Made by a program: the position numbers and the translations under genes | Shown: in pieces, positions 24,245 through 34,119 of the stretch | Layout of the letters: each line of letters starts with the position of its first letter | How positions within the stretch are numbered: the first letter of the stretch is position 1 | Notes under the pieces: generated by a model | What the model was told of the DNA's origin: nothing | Seen by the model: only the letters and a program-made list of their open reading frames with translations | The model's database searches: none | Assembly: GCA_023614405.1 (NCBI GenBank) | Contig: CM042686.1 | Coordinates: forward strand, 466,582,740 to 466,646,739 | DNA: 64,000 nt | From: Avena insularis | Lineage: Eukaryota; Streptophyta; Magnoliopsida; Poales; Poaceae | Reading direction: 5' to 3'

Positions 24245-25831
24245 TTATTGGTATCTTTTGCGGGAGGGGGCGTCGGTGTGACCAAAACGAGGCTGCGTCT
24301 GGCGTTGGCCGGCGAGGTCACCGGCCGGCGACACGGTAACATTGATGCCCGAGTTGCTGCCGCTTAAGCTGGGCAGATGTATCGGCCCCTGTCGATCTCC
24401 CGCATTCCAAGCAGTAAGCCCCTCGAAAAACTCAGGGGGGATCATCGAGCAGAGCTTCTCTTCCACTAACTTGTCCACCGTTTTCTGGTCCACCGCCTTC
24501 TCCTCCAGTGTCTGCACCTTCATCTTCAGCTCTGCAATAGCGGCTTTATCCTGGTTCTTCCTGTCCCTTCTTTTCCTGGCGTCCTCTTTGTAGAACTCCT
24601 TGAACTTCATGCTCGTGCATCGAAGACACACGGCCAGGCTGAGGACGGCGGCAACCTGTCCCTCTTCTTGTAAGCATTGGTATACTGTTGAAAACCATGT
24701 CCCACGGCTCCGTCGAATCTGGGGATGACTACGTGGCGATGGCAGTTCCTCCTCCTGCAGAGACAAGGAAAGGTGAACCCATTTAGATTCTTGGCTTCAT
24801 TATCTTAATTAGAACGCAATAGACTTGAGATCGGTGATAAATTCCTTACCAGATTCTTCTCGAATTCCTTCACCTCTAGATCGTCGATGATGAACTCCCC
24901 TGTTTCCTTGTCCAGGTAGTAGCGGGCCCGAACAAATTGCCTAAGCTGCAAGTCCGTGATTTTAAGCCAAGGGTTGTCTTTACCAAGGCGTTCAAGCTCG
25001 GCGTCCTCCTTGTCCCAAATGGCCTGTTTCCCCAGAACGCCGCTTCCAAGGTGGTGGTTACCTATGTTCTATTCCGCATACTCCTTCCCCATTGAGTCCA
25101 TTTTATAGCGTCGTGTAGCTATATCCGCCTTGAATATCCTAAACTCCTCTTAAATCGAGCATGGATTTTCTTACTAATAACCTCCCAGCTTTCACCTTTG
25201 TCAATGATATTCTTCACCCGGGTTTTCCAGCTGCTCAAGGCGTTGCTCATCTTCGTGAGGGCTAGTCTGTTCACCGGGTTCTTATTTCTCTCGAGGTTTC
25301 TAAACTGCTCTAGGAATCTGTATCGCTTGTGAAGCTTCTTAAGGAGGTTATCGACCAAAGCTGCATGGTCAGCATGTCTGATGTACTTCGGGGTTGATCG
25401 ACATGCTTTCCCGGATGATGCACCCGAGTTGCAGGCCGTACGCTTTAGCAATCGCCTCTGGCGCAATGGGTTGGCCACTTTCTGTGACCTCAGTGAACTC
25501 TTCATAGGCGATGGCGAAACCGCACCTTCGCTCATACATTCTTCTTCTTCTTCTTCTGAGAAGCGGCCGGGTTGCCGCTACCGCCATCGGTGCGGACGCC
25601 GCCATCGGTGGTGTCATCCTCTTTGCCGCCGCCTTCACTAGTTCCATCGTAGTCGTCTTCGTCCCCCTCGTAATCAGGATCTCTGCCCTCATTGGCCCCA
25701 GCAGCTCTGGCGACGGTCGCCTCCTCCTCCGGTGGTGGTGTCATCCTCATCGCCTCCTCCTCCTCCTCCTGTTGGGACCCCTGCCAGAATGACTGGTTGG
25801 CCTGTCTAGCTTGTTCTTCGACGCTGATCAT
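24245..25831 (-). pseudogene. CACTA second ORF (TnpA / Transposase_24-like), frameshifted or multi-exon
   Basis: Several overlapping minus-strand frames form one gene from about 25831. An acidic Glu/Asp/Gly-rich N-terminus ends in a Lys run (coded by the TTC repeat at 25541-25558). A middle part contains ERRCGFAIAYEEFTEVTESG. A basic segment (25119-25400) includes NRLALTKMSNALSSWK and GESWEVISKKIHARFKRSLG. A linker near 24850-25080 contains LGSGVLGKQAIWDKEDAELE. A coiled coil lies in 24470-24600 (AAIAELKMKVQTLEEKAV). The second protein of grass CACTA elements has this acidic-basic-coil layout; in En/Spm its counterpart binds the subterminal repeats. Exon borders are not resolved. Confidence 0.6.
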
Positions 25832-25859
25832 GTGCTTAGAAGGGCCAGACTTCTTGTTG

Positions 25860-26440
25860 CCCTACATGTTTGCACTACTCTATTTAAAAGAGGCAAAATG
25901 TTAGCACAAATCTCGGCCGAAAAATTCGGCATGACCTTTGCTAATTTTTTGACCTAGGAGTGCCCATTTCTCAACCAAAATGGAAGTGAATCGACACTTC
26001 GGGAGAAATGGGTAACTCAAATAAAATCCATGCAAGACAAAACACCCCATCCCCATATTGATAGCCACATGCATTGACCCCAGCATCCATCATATCCATC
26101 ATCCACATGCACAGTATATATATAACAGATATAGTACCAGTCCATCATCACATCACAGCCCCATGTATATATTAGTGTATGGACCCAGCAAGAAAATAAC
26201 CCCATCCATAGCCCCATTAGTGTATGGACCCAGCAAGAAAATAGCCCCATTCACAGCCCCCATCCACAGCCCCATTGAATCAAATAGCACCATATAGTAC
26301 CAAATAATTCCAGCATCATATAATCCCAACATCATATAATCCCAGCACCATATATATCAAACAATACCGTATAATAGTATGATCCCAGCACCATATATAT
26401 CAAACAACACCATATAAACATCAGTAATCCCAACAGTTAC
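25860..26440. other. Repeat-rich non-coding spacer inside the CACTA
   Basis: Tandem and near-tandem units: ATGGACCCAGCAAGAAAAT(A) twice (about 26179 and 26224), and CCCAGCACCATATATATCAA twice (about 26342 and 26385) among shorter AT(C/A)ATATAATCCCA repeats. This is where the catalytic part of TNP2 should be, so the spacer marks the deletion or is an intron next to it. Confidence 0.5.
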
Positions 26441-26442
26441 TA

Positions 26443-27540
26443 TCAGGAGTAAGCACTTGGAGAACAACAAGAACATAATAGTATGATCATACCTAGCCTG
26501 ACGTTCCTTGCATCGCCCCCGAACTCTTCGAACTCGATGTCTAATGCGTTCCACTGGCTAGCGTCTGAAGGGTGTGTCAGGATCTTGCCCTTCTCTGGAT
26601 CATCTTCGGGTTTCTCTCTTTCCGCGTGCCATTGCATGGCTTCCTTAGGATCTACGAAATATCGCTGCAGACGAGGGGTGATAGGAAAGTACCATACCAC
26701 TTTTCGAGGAACTTTCTTGTTCCCTCTCTTGTACCGTCCTTGGCCACACACCAGACAAGTGGTTCTATCCGCGTACTCGTTCCGATAAAGTGCACAATAA
26801 TTGATGCATGCATGGTATTTAATGTGTGGTAGGTCGAGAGGGCACACGATTTTCTTGGCCTCCTCGATACTTGTTGGCAATGTGTTCCCCTTAGGAAGTC
26901 GGTCGTGCCAGTATTCCATGTTTGCGTTGAAGCTCACATCGGTCCATTTGTGTTCGGCCTTCATCTCTAGAGCCTTGAGCGTTACACTCAAACGTGTATC
27001 CTCGGGGCGACACCCAGGATATAATGGAGTCATCCCGTCTACCTCCATTTGGGCCAGCTTGGATTTCTCTCTGGCTGCAGCTTTGTCGTTGCTCGTCTCC
27101 TTGAGGAGCAGTTCTTGAACATGAGGGTCCTGCAAGATCGAAGTTAGCAGCGTCTGTGTGTTCGCGTCTTCTCCTTCTTCATGATCATGCCCGTCATCAT
27201 CTCCTTCTCCATGCTGATCATGCCCACCGGCATCTCCTTCGTCATGATGATCATGCCCGCTGGCATCTCCTTCATCATGATGATCATGCCCGGTAGACTC
27301 TTCGTCTTCTCGCTGCCCGTCTTATGACCACCACCATGTCTGCCGGCGCCTCATTGAGGTCGCGCATGAAACCACGCCTAAGCGGTGACCCTCAATTGTC
27401 CAGATTCAGGGTCGATCCAAAGCTGCGGTTGCATGTTCGACATGGACATCTTATCATGGTCTTGTTGTTCAGAATCATGTCCTGCTTCGCGCCTTTCTTG
27501 TACCTAGCAATTCGACCTTCGCTCATCGTGAGGACCATGG
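26443..27540 (-). pseudogene. CACTA TNP2-type transposase, N-terminal part only
   Basis: The first piece (to 27392) carries the transposase-associated domain: MSEGRIARYKKGAKQ then CPCRTCN, the CxC-x2-C signature. After frame changes comes an Asp/His-rich repeat segment, then a 230-residue frame (27135-26443) typical of the start of the TNP2 transposase family: DGMTPLYPGC, LEMKAEHKWTD, PKGNTLPTSIEEAKKIVCPL, CINYCALYRNEYAD, C-L-V-C-G, KKVPRKVVWYFPITPRLQR, QWHAER and HPSDASQWNALD. The DDE catalytic region that should follow is absent. The gene lies next to the longer subterminal array, which is the expected promoter end. Confidence 0.8.
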
Positions 27541-28235
27541 TTGCCTGAGCGGTCAAAATAGAGAATATAGGTGAGAACCACACCATATGAACACACACAT
27601 GCATGAATGCTAGCCGGAAAATTTTTGACATGACCTTTCCTAAAATTAGGACATATGGGTAGTGCAAAAATTTGCCGAAATGGAAATGAATCAACATTTC
27701 GGCAAACATCGATGCAACCACACCGGCCGGGCCCGACAACAACAAGAAAACAACAAAAAACTTCCTCCCATTGCAAACATTCATGCACCACACACAAGCA
27801 TCGTCTCGCCAAGGATCGCACACACACACCGCCCGCACGACAAGCTTCACCTACATGTTCATGATGGCCAAGTACTCACCTAGCTATAGTAGACACAATA
27901 ATATCGAGACGAGACCGCGCGATGAGAGAGTATGGATAAATAGATCTACAATGCAAGTTGGTGGAGAGGAAATTAGTAAACAAATAGAGAGATGTGAGAC
28001 GGAAAAGTAAGGAACTTTTAGATCTAGAAGTTGGAGCGAAGCTTCTACTTACCAATTTATGGATTAAAGTAGGTTTAGATATAAGAAAATGGAGAAACTA
28101 TGGGCAAGATGGGGTGTGAGGGAGGAGGAAGATGAGTTGGGAGGAGGTAGAGATGTGAAATGGGTGGTGGTGGGATAGATAGATAAGAAAGCTAGCTCAT
28201 GTCACCTTTTTAACATATGGATCTGGACTCCCTCA
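27541..28235. other. CACTA promoter-side leader
   Basis: About 700 bases between the transposase start and the right subterminal array, with no supported frame. It probably contains the 5' leader and an intron of the minus-strand transposase transcript. Confidence 0.4.
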
Positions 28236-28695
28236 TCTGTGGCGCATATGGAGGAAATGCGCCATAGATGATGAAACTTCTGTGGCGCATTTCTACCATG
28301 TGCGCCACAGAAGTGGGTGAATAAGATTCCCTCTGTGGGGCCCACCCACAAGTTCTGTGGCGCATGCTAGGATATGCGCTAGAGAAGTGAAACACATATG
28401 TGGCGCATATGTCAACATGTGCCACAGAACTTGGGTGAATTAGATTCTGTGGTGGGGCCCTCCTCCATGTTCTGTGGCGCATGAGTAAATATGCGCCACA
28501 GAAGTTTCCTCTTCTGTGGCGCATATTACAGAATGCGCCACATAACTTGGATCATCCCCCTCGCCGGCGGGTCCCATCAATCTTCAGTGGCGCATGTTCT
28601 GGAAAATGCGCCACAGAACTACCAAACTTTTGTGGCGCATGCTTTCCAGTGCGCCACTGATGTCTTCCTGTGGCGCATAGATTGGCTCATGCGCC
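28236..28695. repeat. CACTA subterminal repeats, right
   Basis: At least seven pairs of TGTGGCGCAT ... ATGCGCCACA over 460 bases. The array is longer than at the left end, the usual asymmetry of CACTA elements, where the longer array marks the promoter (transposase) side. Confidence 0.8.
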
Positions 28696-28715
28696 ACTGA
28701 ACATGTTGTCTATCT

Positions 28716-28736
28716 ATAGGCTGTTTCCTAGTAGTG
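28716..28736 (-). repeat. CACTA terminal inverted repeat, right
   Basis: Ends GGCTGTTTCCTAGTAGTG; exact inverse of the left repeat, followed by the ATC duplication. Confidence 0.95.
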
Positions 28737-28740
28737 ATCA

Positions 28741-28745
28741 GCTCA
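28741..28745. other. Target-site duplication of Gypsy-1, right copy (GCTCA)
   Basis: Matches 4650-4654 exactly and follows the last base of the Gypsy-1 LTR. Confidence 0.9.
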
Positions 28746-30189
28746 CATCTACCATTAAATGTGAGCATTTTACCAGCTCGACTGCCTCTATGCACTGATC
28801 ATCCATCCATCTAACCACTCGTTGTATAATTTAAAGTGTTCAATTCTCCGTATCTAACAAATGATTCTTCAAACTGACAACCTAGAAAACTCCTCTAGAA
28901 AGCAAGAAAGAGAAATTACTTATGATGTTAATTGGGTGTGTAGGTATTACCTCTGTATGTAAATACAAATTAGCGGATGTACTTAATCACTAACGTGTAA
29001 ATAATTTCGTGCGTTATTTTATAGTAAAAATACTTCAGTACAAAAATGTAAAACTATGACGGAAGAAAAGAAGTGGTTTCATTTATGGAGTGTAGCGAAT
29101 ATCATTATTTATCATGACAACGTTGCAAATTTATAATATTGCCATACTCCCTCAATACAAAACTTAGATTTGTCTAGATTCACGAGTATATAGATCGAGT
29201 ATATAGATCATATTCACGAGTATATAGACGTATTTTAGTGATACATACGAATCTAGATAAATTCCAACTCACTTATTTCCGAACTACTAGTAATAGTTTT
29301 ATCACAAGTCTCCTAAGACAAGAGGTCAATTGTCTTTGTGAGTGTCCACAAGAATATAGTACATTTATTGAATTAAAAATTTGCACCTAGCCACCATAAA
29401 TGAATCTAGCATCCTCCCTCCTTGACACTTCTAATTACAAATTAGACGGTCACTAAGGTTTATACACATCAGGTCATTGCATATGGTTATTGTGTTGGAA
29501 TTCATTTCTTGTGGTATATATTCTTAGTGATGAAGACATTATTTTTTGTCATGTAATGGAAACATTTCCCCTGATGGTGATAACATTGTTTCGTTTTACG
29601 GAATGCTCTATAAAATGGTAAAAAATAATTATTAACAATGAAAATATTTTTAGATACTAAAAAAAGGTCACAACACTTTTTTTGTTGTTTCATGCATCAT
29701 GAGAAATGATGGTAGTTTAATGTAACATTTAGAAAGTAAGGAAAAAACGACAAAACTTATCGTTGTTCATGGAGAGGTATATGTACATTGTCTGCCTGGA
29801 AACTTATCGTTGTTCATGTGAACAATGCAAAATCAAAATTGTGCATGTCGACAGTCATGCCAAACCATTCATAGTACTACATCCATTAAAAAATACACTA
29901 TATCTTAGTAAGCTAGAAACATGTTTGGGAGTACTTCTAAAATACCCGAGAGATATTTAGTTCTAATAAGTCGACCAAGTATTGCACCAAAGTTCTAAAT
30001 TATGAGGATATTATTATGCTTTAATAAGGTAAGTGACTGGAGTGCACGCAATAAAATAGTCGTGCGAAGCATGTATAGTTTACTAGTCATGTAAGTACAG
30101 TACCTTTATTCTTTAGCTGCATGCATTCACTCCTGAACACCATAAGTACAAGTATGAACTCGTGGAGTGCCAAAATGACATCACGCCAG
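28746..30189. other. AT-rich flank right of the nested unit
   Basis: 1.4 kb with no supported gene. It contains a degenerate MITE (29147-29291). Short frames at 29502-29960 show no recognisable motif. The DNA was continuous with 3711-4654 before Gypsy-1 arrived. Confidence 0.5.
29147..29291. mobile_element. Stowaway-like MITE, degenerate
   Basis: Preceded by TA and opening CTCCCTC. The two arms can fold through TTTGTCTAGAT and ATCTAGATAAAT, flanking the core GTATTTTAGTGATACAT. This is the layout of the common grass Stowaway elements. The right terminus is worn, and an internal CACGAGTATATAGA block is duplicated. Confidence 0.6.
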
Positions 30190-30355
30190 CTAGCCCAATT
30201 AATGGTCTGCTACTACAGTAACCTACACATCTACCCCTATAATCTACTTTGGGACACCCAGCGATTTCTTACATAGGCGTCCGCGCCAGAGCCTTCGAAG
30301 GGAAGGTATCCCCTATGGCCAGTTGATTTGGGATGGAAGGAAAAGATTGCTAGAC
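30190..30355 (+). repeat. Diverged duplicate block, right copy
   Basis: Collinear with 4330-4515 (CTACCCCTATA ... AGAGCCTTCG ... GGGAAGGTATCC ... TTGATTT ... AAGATTGCTAGAC). The following DNA differs: here an 84-base tandem array begins. Confidence 0.65.
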
Positions 30356-30357
30356 AG

Positions 30358-30676
30358 CCAAAATCATGTGGTCCCCACTCCCTCGCGCCCCTCCATTTCA
30401 AACACTATGAAATTTCTAGCGCCCCTCCTTTTCAAACGATACCAAAATCACGTGGTCCCTACTCCGTCATGCCCCTCCATTTCAAACACTGCGAAATTTC
30501 TGGCGCCCTCTGTTTCAAACAATACCAAAATCACGTGGTCTCGACTCCCTCGCGCCCCTCCGCTTCAAACACTGCGAAATTTATGGCGCCCCTCCATTTC
30601 AAACAATACCAAAATCACGTGGTCCCCACTCCCTCATGCCCCTCCATTTCAAACACTGTGAAATTTCTCGCGCCCA
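30358..30676 (+). repeat. 84-bp tandem array, ~3.8 copies
   Basis: The block CCAAAATCACGTGG recurs at about 30358, 30442, 30525 and 30609 (spacing 84, 83, 84). Each unit also contains two CATTTCAAAC-type boxes and GAAATTT(C/A)T(A/G)GCGCCC. The CACGTG in three of the units is a perfect G-box core. The open frames across it (30323-30912) follow the repeat, and the 83-base step breaks frame, so I do not call a gene. Confidence 0.8.
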
Positions 30677-31605
30677 GAACCTCCCGCAACACTCTCCGCG
30701 GCTGGCTTTGCCTACCAGAACTCGACACCATGCACTCCTCAGCCAACAGTATACCGGAGCTGCATGAGATGCAGTCTCATCCAAAGCAGCATTTCCGCTT
30801 CACCGACGTCCACCGCACCCAACCTTGGTCACCGGTTTTGCGTCATCCACACCGCTTTTTTTTTTTTCCCACTTTCCCCTCCATGGTGCCGAATCCGTCA
30901 ACGACCGCCTAAGATCTGCATCAATGCTGGCGGCATCCTCCCCACCCGTACCTTACCTGAACCGCCGTGCAGTGCACCGATTCAACCTCGTCCACCGCGG
31001 TCCAGCCGGCATCGAGCACCCAAGATCTTCTTCCCCGACGCAAACAGCCGGTGCAACCGAAGCACCCTGGGTGACAAGGATGTCACCCACGCCGGTACGA
31101 ATGATGATTAGAAGCCTATCCGACCATGGTAACCAAATCACTAACTCTTTTTTGTTTTGCCAGCATTACAACAAGTTCAAGCATGTCGAAGTAACTGCAT
31201 TTTTCTAATCGTTCTGTACACCCAGTCAAAGCGCACGCCTGTTCTTCGTGAGATACCCTAGACATGTTGGTTTGCATTCGCTGCTCTACAAATTTTGAAG
31301 TCATGCACATGTTCTTAGCTACTCTGAACAACAGTGATTCCCTACTATCGTGTAGTTCTTGCAAAATGTAAAATCAGTGGAAAATATTAGTTTGGATTCC
31401 CTGCTCCACAGTTACTGAATCTATCTGGTTCATCCTGAGATAAGTTCCTGTTATTTTTTCCTCCTTGGCATCGTTATGATGTCCGGTAGTACCTGTTTAG
31501 ACTCTTCATACTAATTCGATTATAATGTTTTTGTTGCCATGTGGTTCTTCAAAAGCTGCAACACTAACTATTTTCTTTTTCTTGCATAGAGCCTAGAATA
31601 GAACA
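30677..31605. other. No supported gene; leader-like C-rich stretch then AT-rich DNA
   Basis: 30677-31100 is C-rich with frames on several strands but no recognisable protein. From 31130 on it is AT-rich and contains worn echoes of the ~370-base unit found downstream (GGTTTGCATTC, CTGCTCTACA). It could be the transcribed part of an unknown element driven from the 84-base array. Confidence 0.35.
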
Positions 31606-31609
31606 ATGA

Positions 31610-32365
31610 ACATGATGGTTTGCATAGCCTCTTCTACAGGTTCACAAGCGACACCATTATTTCCTTATTTGGTGTTGGTTCGTCCTAATCAATGGCATAA
31701 TTGTCCTCTACTATGTAGTTCACTCGTGGTTTGCATTCCTGCTCTAGACGTTCTCTTATGATGCCATTATAATTTCTATCTAGTTGATTCTTATCTATGA
31801 CAGTAACTACATGCCATTGTGTAGCTCACCGCAAATTCTGAGTGACCCAACAATTATGCATTCCAAGAGATGCCACTTCTTCCATATATATTTGCTAAAA
31901 TGACCTCGCTTGTTTATATTTTCTGAAATTCTAAGAAACACTTTGTTTGATTGCTCATTTCATTCTAGGCACACTTGTCTAATGCTTGTTTGTCCTGCTC
32001 TACAGGTTCACGAGTGATGCCATTATATCTTGCATCTGGTTCTAGGTCTGGTTCGTCCTAACTCCCGACATAACTATCCTCTACAATATATAGCTCATTC
32101 GTGGTTTGCATTCCAACTCTACAAGTTCTCGTATGATGCAGTTATAATTTCTATCTGGTTCATTCTTCACTATGACAGTAACTGCATGCCATTTTGTGTC
32201 TCAGCGCAAATTCCGAGTCACCCGACATCTCTTCCATTTTAGGGTATAGAACTGCTTCCATATATATTTGTTGAAATGACCTGGCTAGTTTATTTTTGCT
32301 GAAATTCTAAGCCACACACAATTTTTTGATTGCTCGTCTCACGGTAGGCACACTTGTTTAATGCA
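31610..32365 (+). repeat. ~370-bp tandem duplication
   Basis: Two head-to-tail copies offset by 365-376 bases: TCTACAGGTTCAC at 31633 and 31998; GTGGTTTGCATTCC, TATGACAGTAACT(A/G)CATGCCA, CATATATATTTG and AAATGACCT(C/G)GCT recur in the same order. Similarity is moderate, so the duplication is old. No protein frame is conserved between copies. Confidence 0.75.
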
Positions 32366-32955
32366 TGCTTGCTTGTCCTTTTTGTTTAATATGTTGGTCA
32401 ATAATTGAACCATTGACCAGTTGTAAACTCCAGATCATAGCTCCTGTCATATTAGTCAAAGGAGTAGTTTGTCTTGTTTTATGTATTAACTTGTTATTAC
32501 TTAGTTTCAGGGTGCAATTATTGCTATCGCCACCAAAGAGGGGGTTGCAAGATCATGTCTCCTCCAATGTAGCTGTCACACTCAAAGGAAGATGCAGGTG
32601 ATCAATTGAGGACTCTGCTATCAACTTGATTGTCAACTGAAATGCCGATTTTTCTTTCCCTTGATTTGATAATATGTAATAATTTTAAGAAGTTTGCAGC
32701 TGATGTAATATCTAGATAACTCGCGTAGGCCATGTATGCATTTAGTTGATGCCGTCCACATATGCGGTAGTCGTTACGGTAACTACGCCAGGCAGGTCGA
32801 TTAGGGAACAATATCGTGCTTTGTTATTGGCCCGTCGTGTATTCGGCCGATGATGAACAGTAAAAAATGTTGGATTATATAAATGTTATATGATATTGGC
32901 ATGGGCTTCAGAAAAGGCCGAAACTATAAAAGGTCGTAAACGTAATGGCCCAACC
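32366..32955. other. AT-rich DNA, no gene seen
   Basis: Contains only short frames with no motif. Confidence 0.4.
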
Positions 32956-33895
32956 TACAAGTTGTAACTGGACAAAACAGTAACAGGCAGTAAGAGTAAT
33001 AGGTCATAACTGTAACTGGCCATAGTAGTAACATGCCTTAACAGTAGAAGGCCGTAATAGAAACAACCAATCATAGTAACAGGCAAGAAACCGTGAAATC
33101 CCGGAACAGTAACAAGAGCCAAAACAGTGATGAAAGGCCATAATAGTGACAACCCAGAACAATAACGGCCGAAATTTCCGGTAGCGATGTGAGCCGACAC
33201 ATTTACCGGACTAGAAACGATAAAGGGCCACTTGTGGGCCTGAGCGAATAAAGCTGGAATAGTGAAAGGCTAGAGGCGAGAACATGCACGAGCGATAGGG
33301 CCATCTCGGACAAGGGTCGTCGATGAGGCCCATGATGGGCTGTGATAAATGATGATGGGCTGCCTTAAATGTCTGAGGCGACTTGGCACAGGATGCTAAT
33401 GGGCCGCAAAGTGTTGGACCATCATGGGCCTACTTTGGGACGAAACAATATTGGGCCTGAAAGTTCGTGGGCTGCTGCTGGTTGCAAGTTTGGGCCCATT
33501 TCAAACAGTGCAGGACAAAACAGTAACATGCCATCTTCTTCATGGGCTCCCCTTATGGGCCGGCCCAGTTAGAATTTAGCAGGCATTGGCTGGGCCTAGC
33601 TTCTACCACGGATTCTATGGCCGTTAACAACGGTAACTGGCCGCTCACGGCGGCTGCCACGTGGCAGTTTGCATGACGTCAGCAGTTAACACGGCTAGCA
33701 AACAGAACTACGACGGAACATGTTTTCGTGGCTGAAGGTTGCAATCCGCCACGGTCAGGAAAAAACCGTGGTATATTCTTTTGTGACGGGGCTTTTACCA
33801 TGATGGCCATCCGTCGTAGAAGACTTTTTAGCCACGAAAAACGGGTCTTCAACCACAAAAATCATTTGTTGTAAAAGCCAACATTTCTTGTAGTG
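32956..33895 (-). mobile_element. Right end of a second CACTA element (truncated)
   Basis: On the minus strand the end reads CACTACAAGAAATG (complement of 33882-33895), the most common CACTA terminus in grasses. Subterminal copies of GCCACGAAAA- and ACGACGGA-type units follow. Inward lie a dozen TGGGCC/GGCCCA motifs (33225-33600) and a degenerate GGCC-TAACAGTAAC short repeat (32960-33170). No left terminus was found anywhere to the left, and the minus-strand Gypsy it adjoins at 33896 does not reappear on the other side, so the element has been cut by deletion or rearrangement. No coding region seen. Confidence 0.65.
33225..33600. promoter_or_regulatory. Cluster of TGGGCC/GGCCCA (site II) motifs
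   Basis: Copies at about 33235, 33326, 33399, 33425, 33452, 33491 and 33591, the palindrome ATGGGCCGGCCCAG at 33555, and near-copies TGGGCT at 33336, 33469 and 33543. In plants TGGGCC/T site II boxes are bound by TCP factors in promoters of growth genes. The sequence shows only the density; activity is inferred. Confidence 0.5.
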
Positions 33896-34103
33896 ATGTT
33901 TAGGGAACCTCGGTGCCATCCTAGTTGTATACAAAATATTTATAATTAGTAATGATGCATCATAATAAATATTTATCGCACTAAAGATATGAAAATGACA
34001 TTCTCAAGTGAATAATCATCATATTTCTAGAGAATCCTTTACTGTTGCTCCAAGACTCCTACAGGTCTAATCCCTTACTAGGTTTCCAACCTAAGGTCAA
34101 AGA

Positions 34104-34119
34104 AATTGCTCTGATACCA
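34104..34119 (-). promoter_or_regulatory. Primer-binding site (Met tRNA) of the minus-strand fragment
   Basis: The complement reads TGGTATCAGAGCAATT, as at 39764 in Gypsy-2. This fixes the orientation of the older copy. Confidence 0.85.

Larger units (their letters stand above)
21011..28736 (-). mobile_element. CACTA (En/Spm-type) DNA transposon, defective transposase
   Basis: Both ends carry the 21-base terminal inverted repeat beginning CACTACTAGGAAACAGCC, flanked by the 3-base duplication ATC (21008-21010 and 28737-28739). Many subterminal copies of a TGTGGCGCAT/ATGCGCCACA palindromic unit lie inside both ends. All recognisable coding lies on the minus strand, in this order: truncated TNP2-type transposase, a coiled-coil second ORF, a Ulp1-like protein, then a small viroplasmin-domain protein. 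The catalytic part of the transposase is missing, so the copy is not self-sufficient. Confidence 0.95.
4655..28740 (+). mobile_element. Gypsy-1: non-autonomous LTR retrotransposon carrying a nested Copia and a nested CACTA
   Basis: The element has a 5' LTR (4655-6274), a primer site, a gag/protease-like frame, a long non-coding 3' region, a purine-rich tract and a 3' LTR (19391-21010 plus the last base at 28740). It is bounded by GCTCA duplications. Removing Copia-1 (8.2 kb) and the CACTA (7.7 kb) leaves about 8.2 kb. No reverse transcriptase, RNase H or integrase lies between gag and the 3' LTR, so it must have relied on enzymes from another element. The two LTRs align closely with scattered substitutions and small indels (for example around 5500 versus 20235), so it is the oldest insertion of this nest. 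Confidence 0.9.

Noticed and set aside
23622..24367. Plus-strand frames within the CACTA (for example 113 and 80 codons)
   Set aside because: Mirror images of the minus-strand accessory gene; no motif.
30323..30912. 194- and 112-codon frames across the tandem array
   Set aside because: The frames follow the 84-base repeat and C-rich leader; the unit length is not constant (83/84), so coding is not conserved between units.
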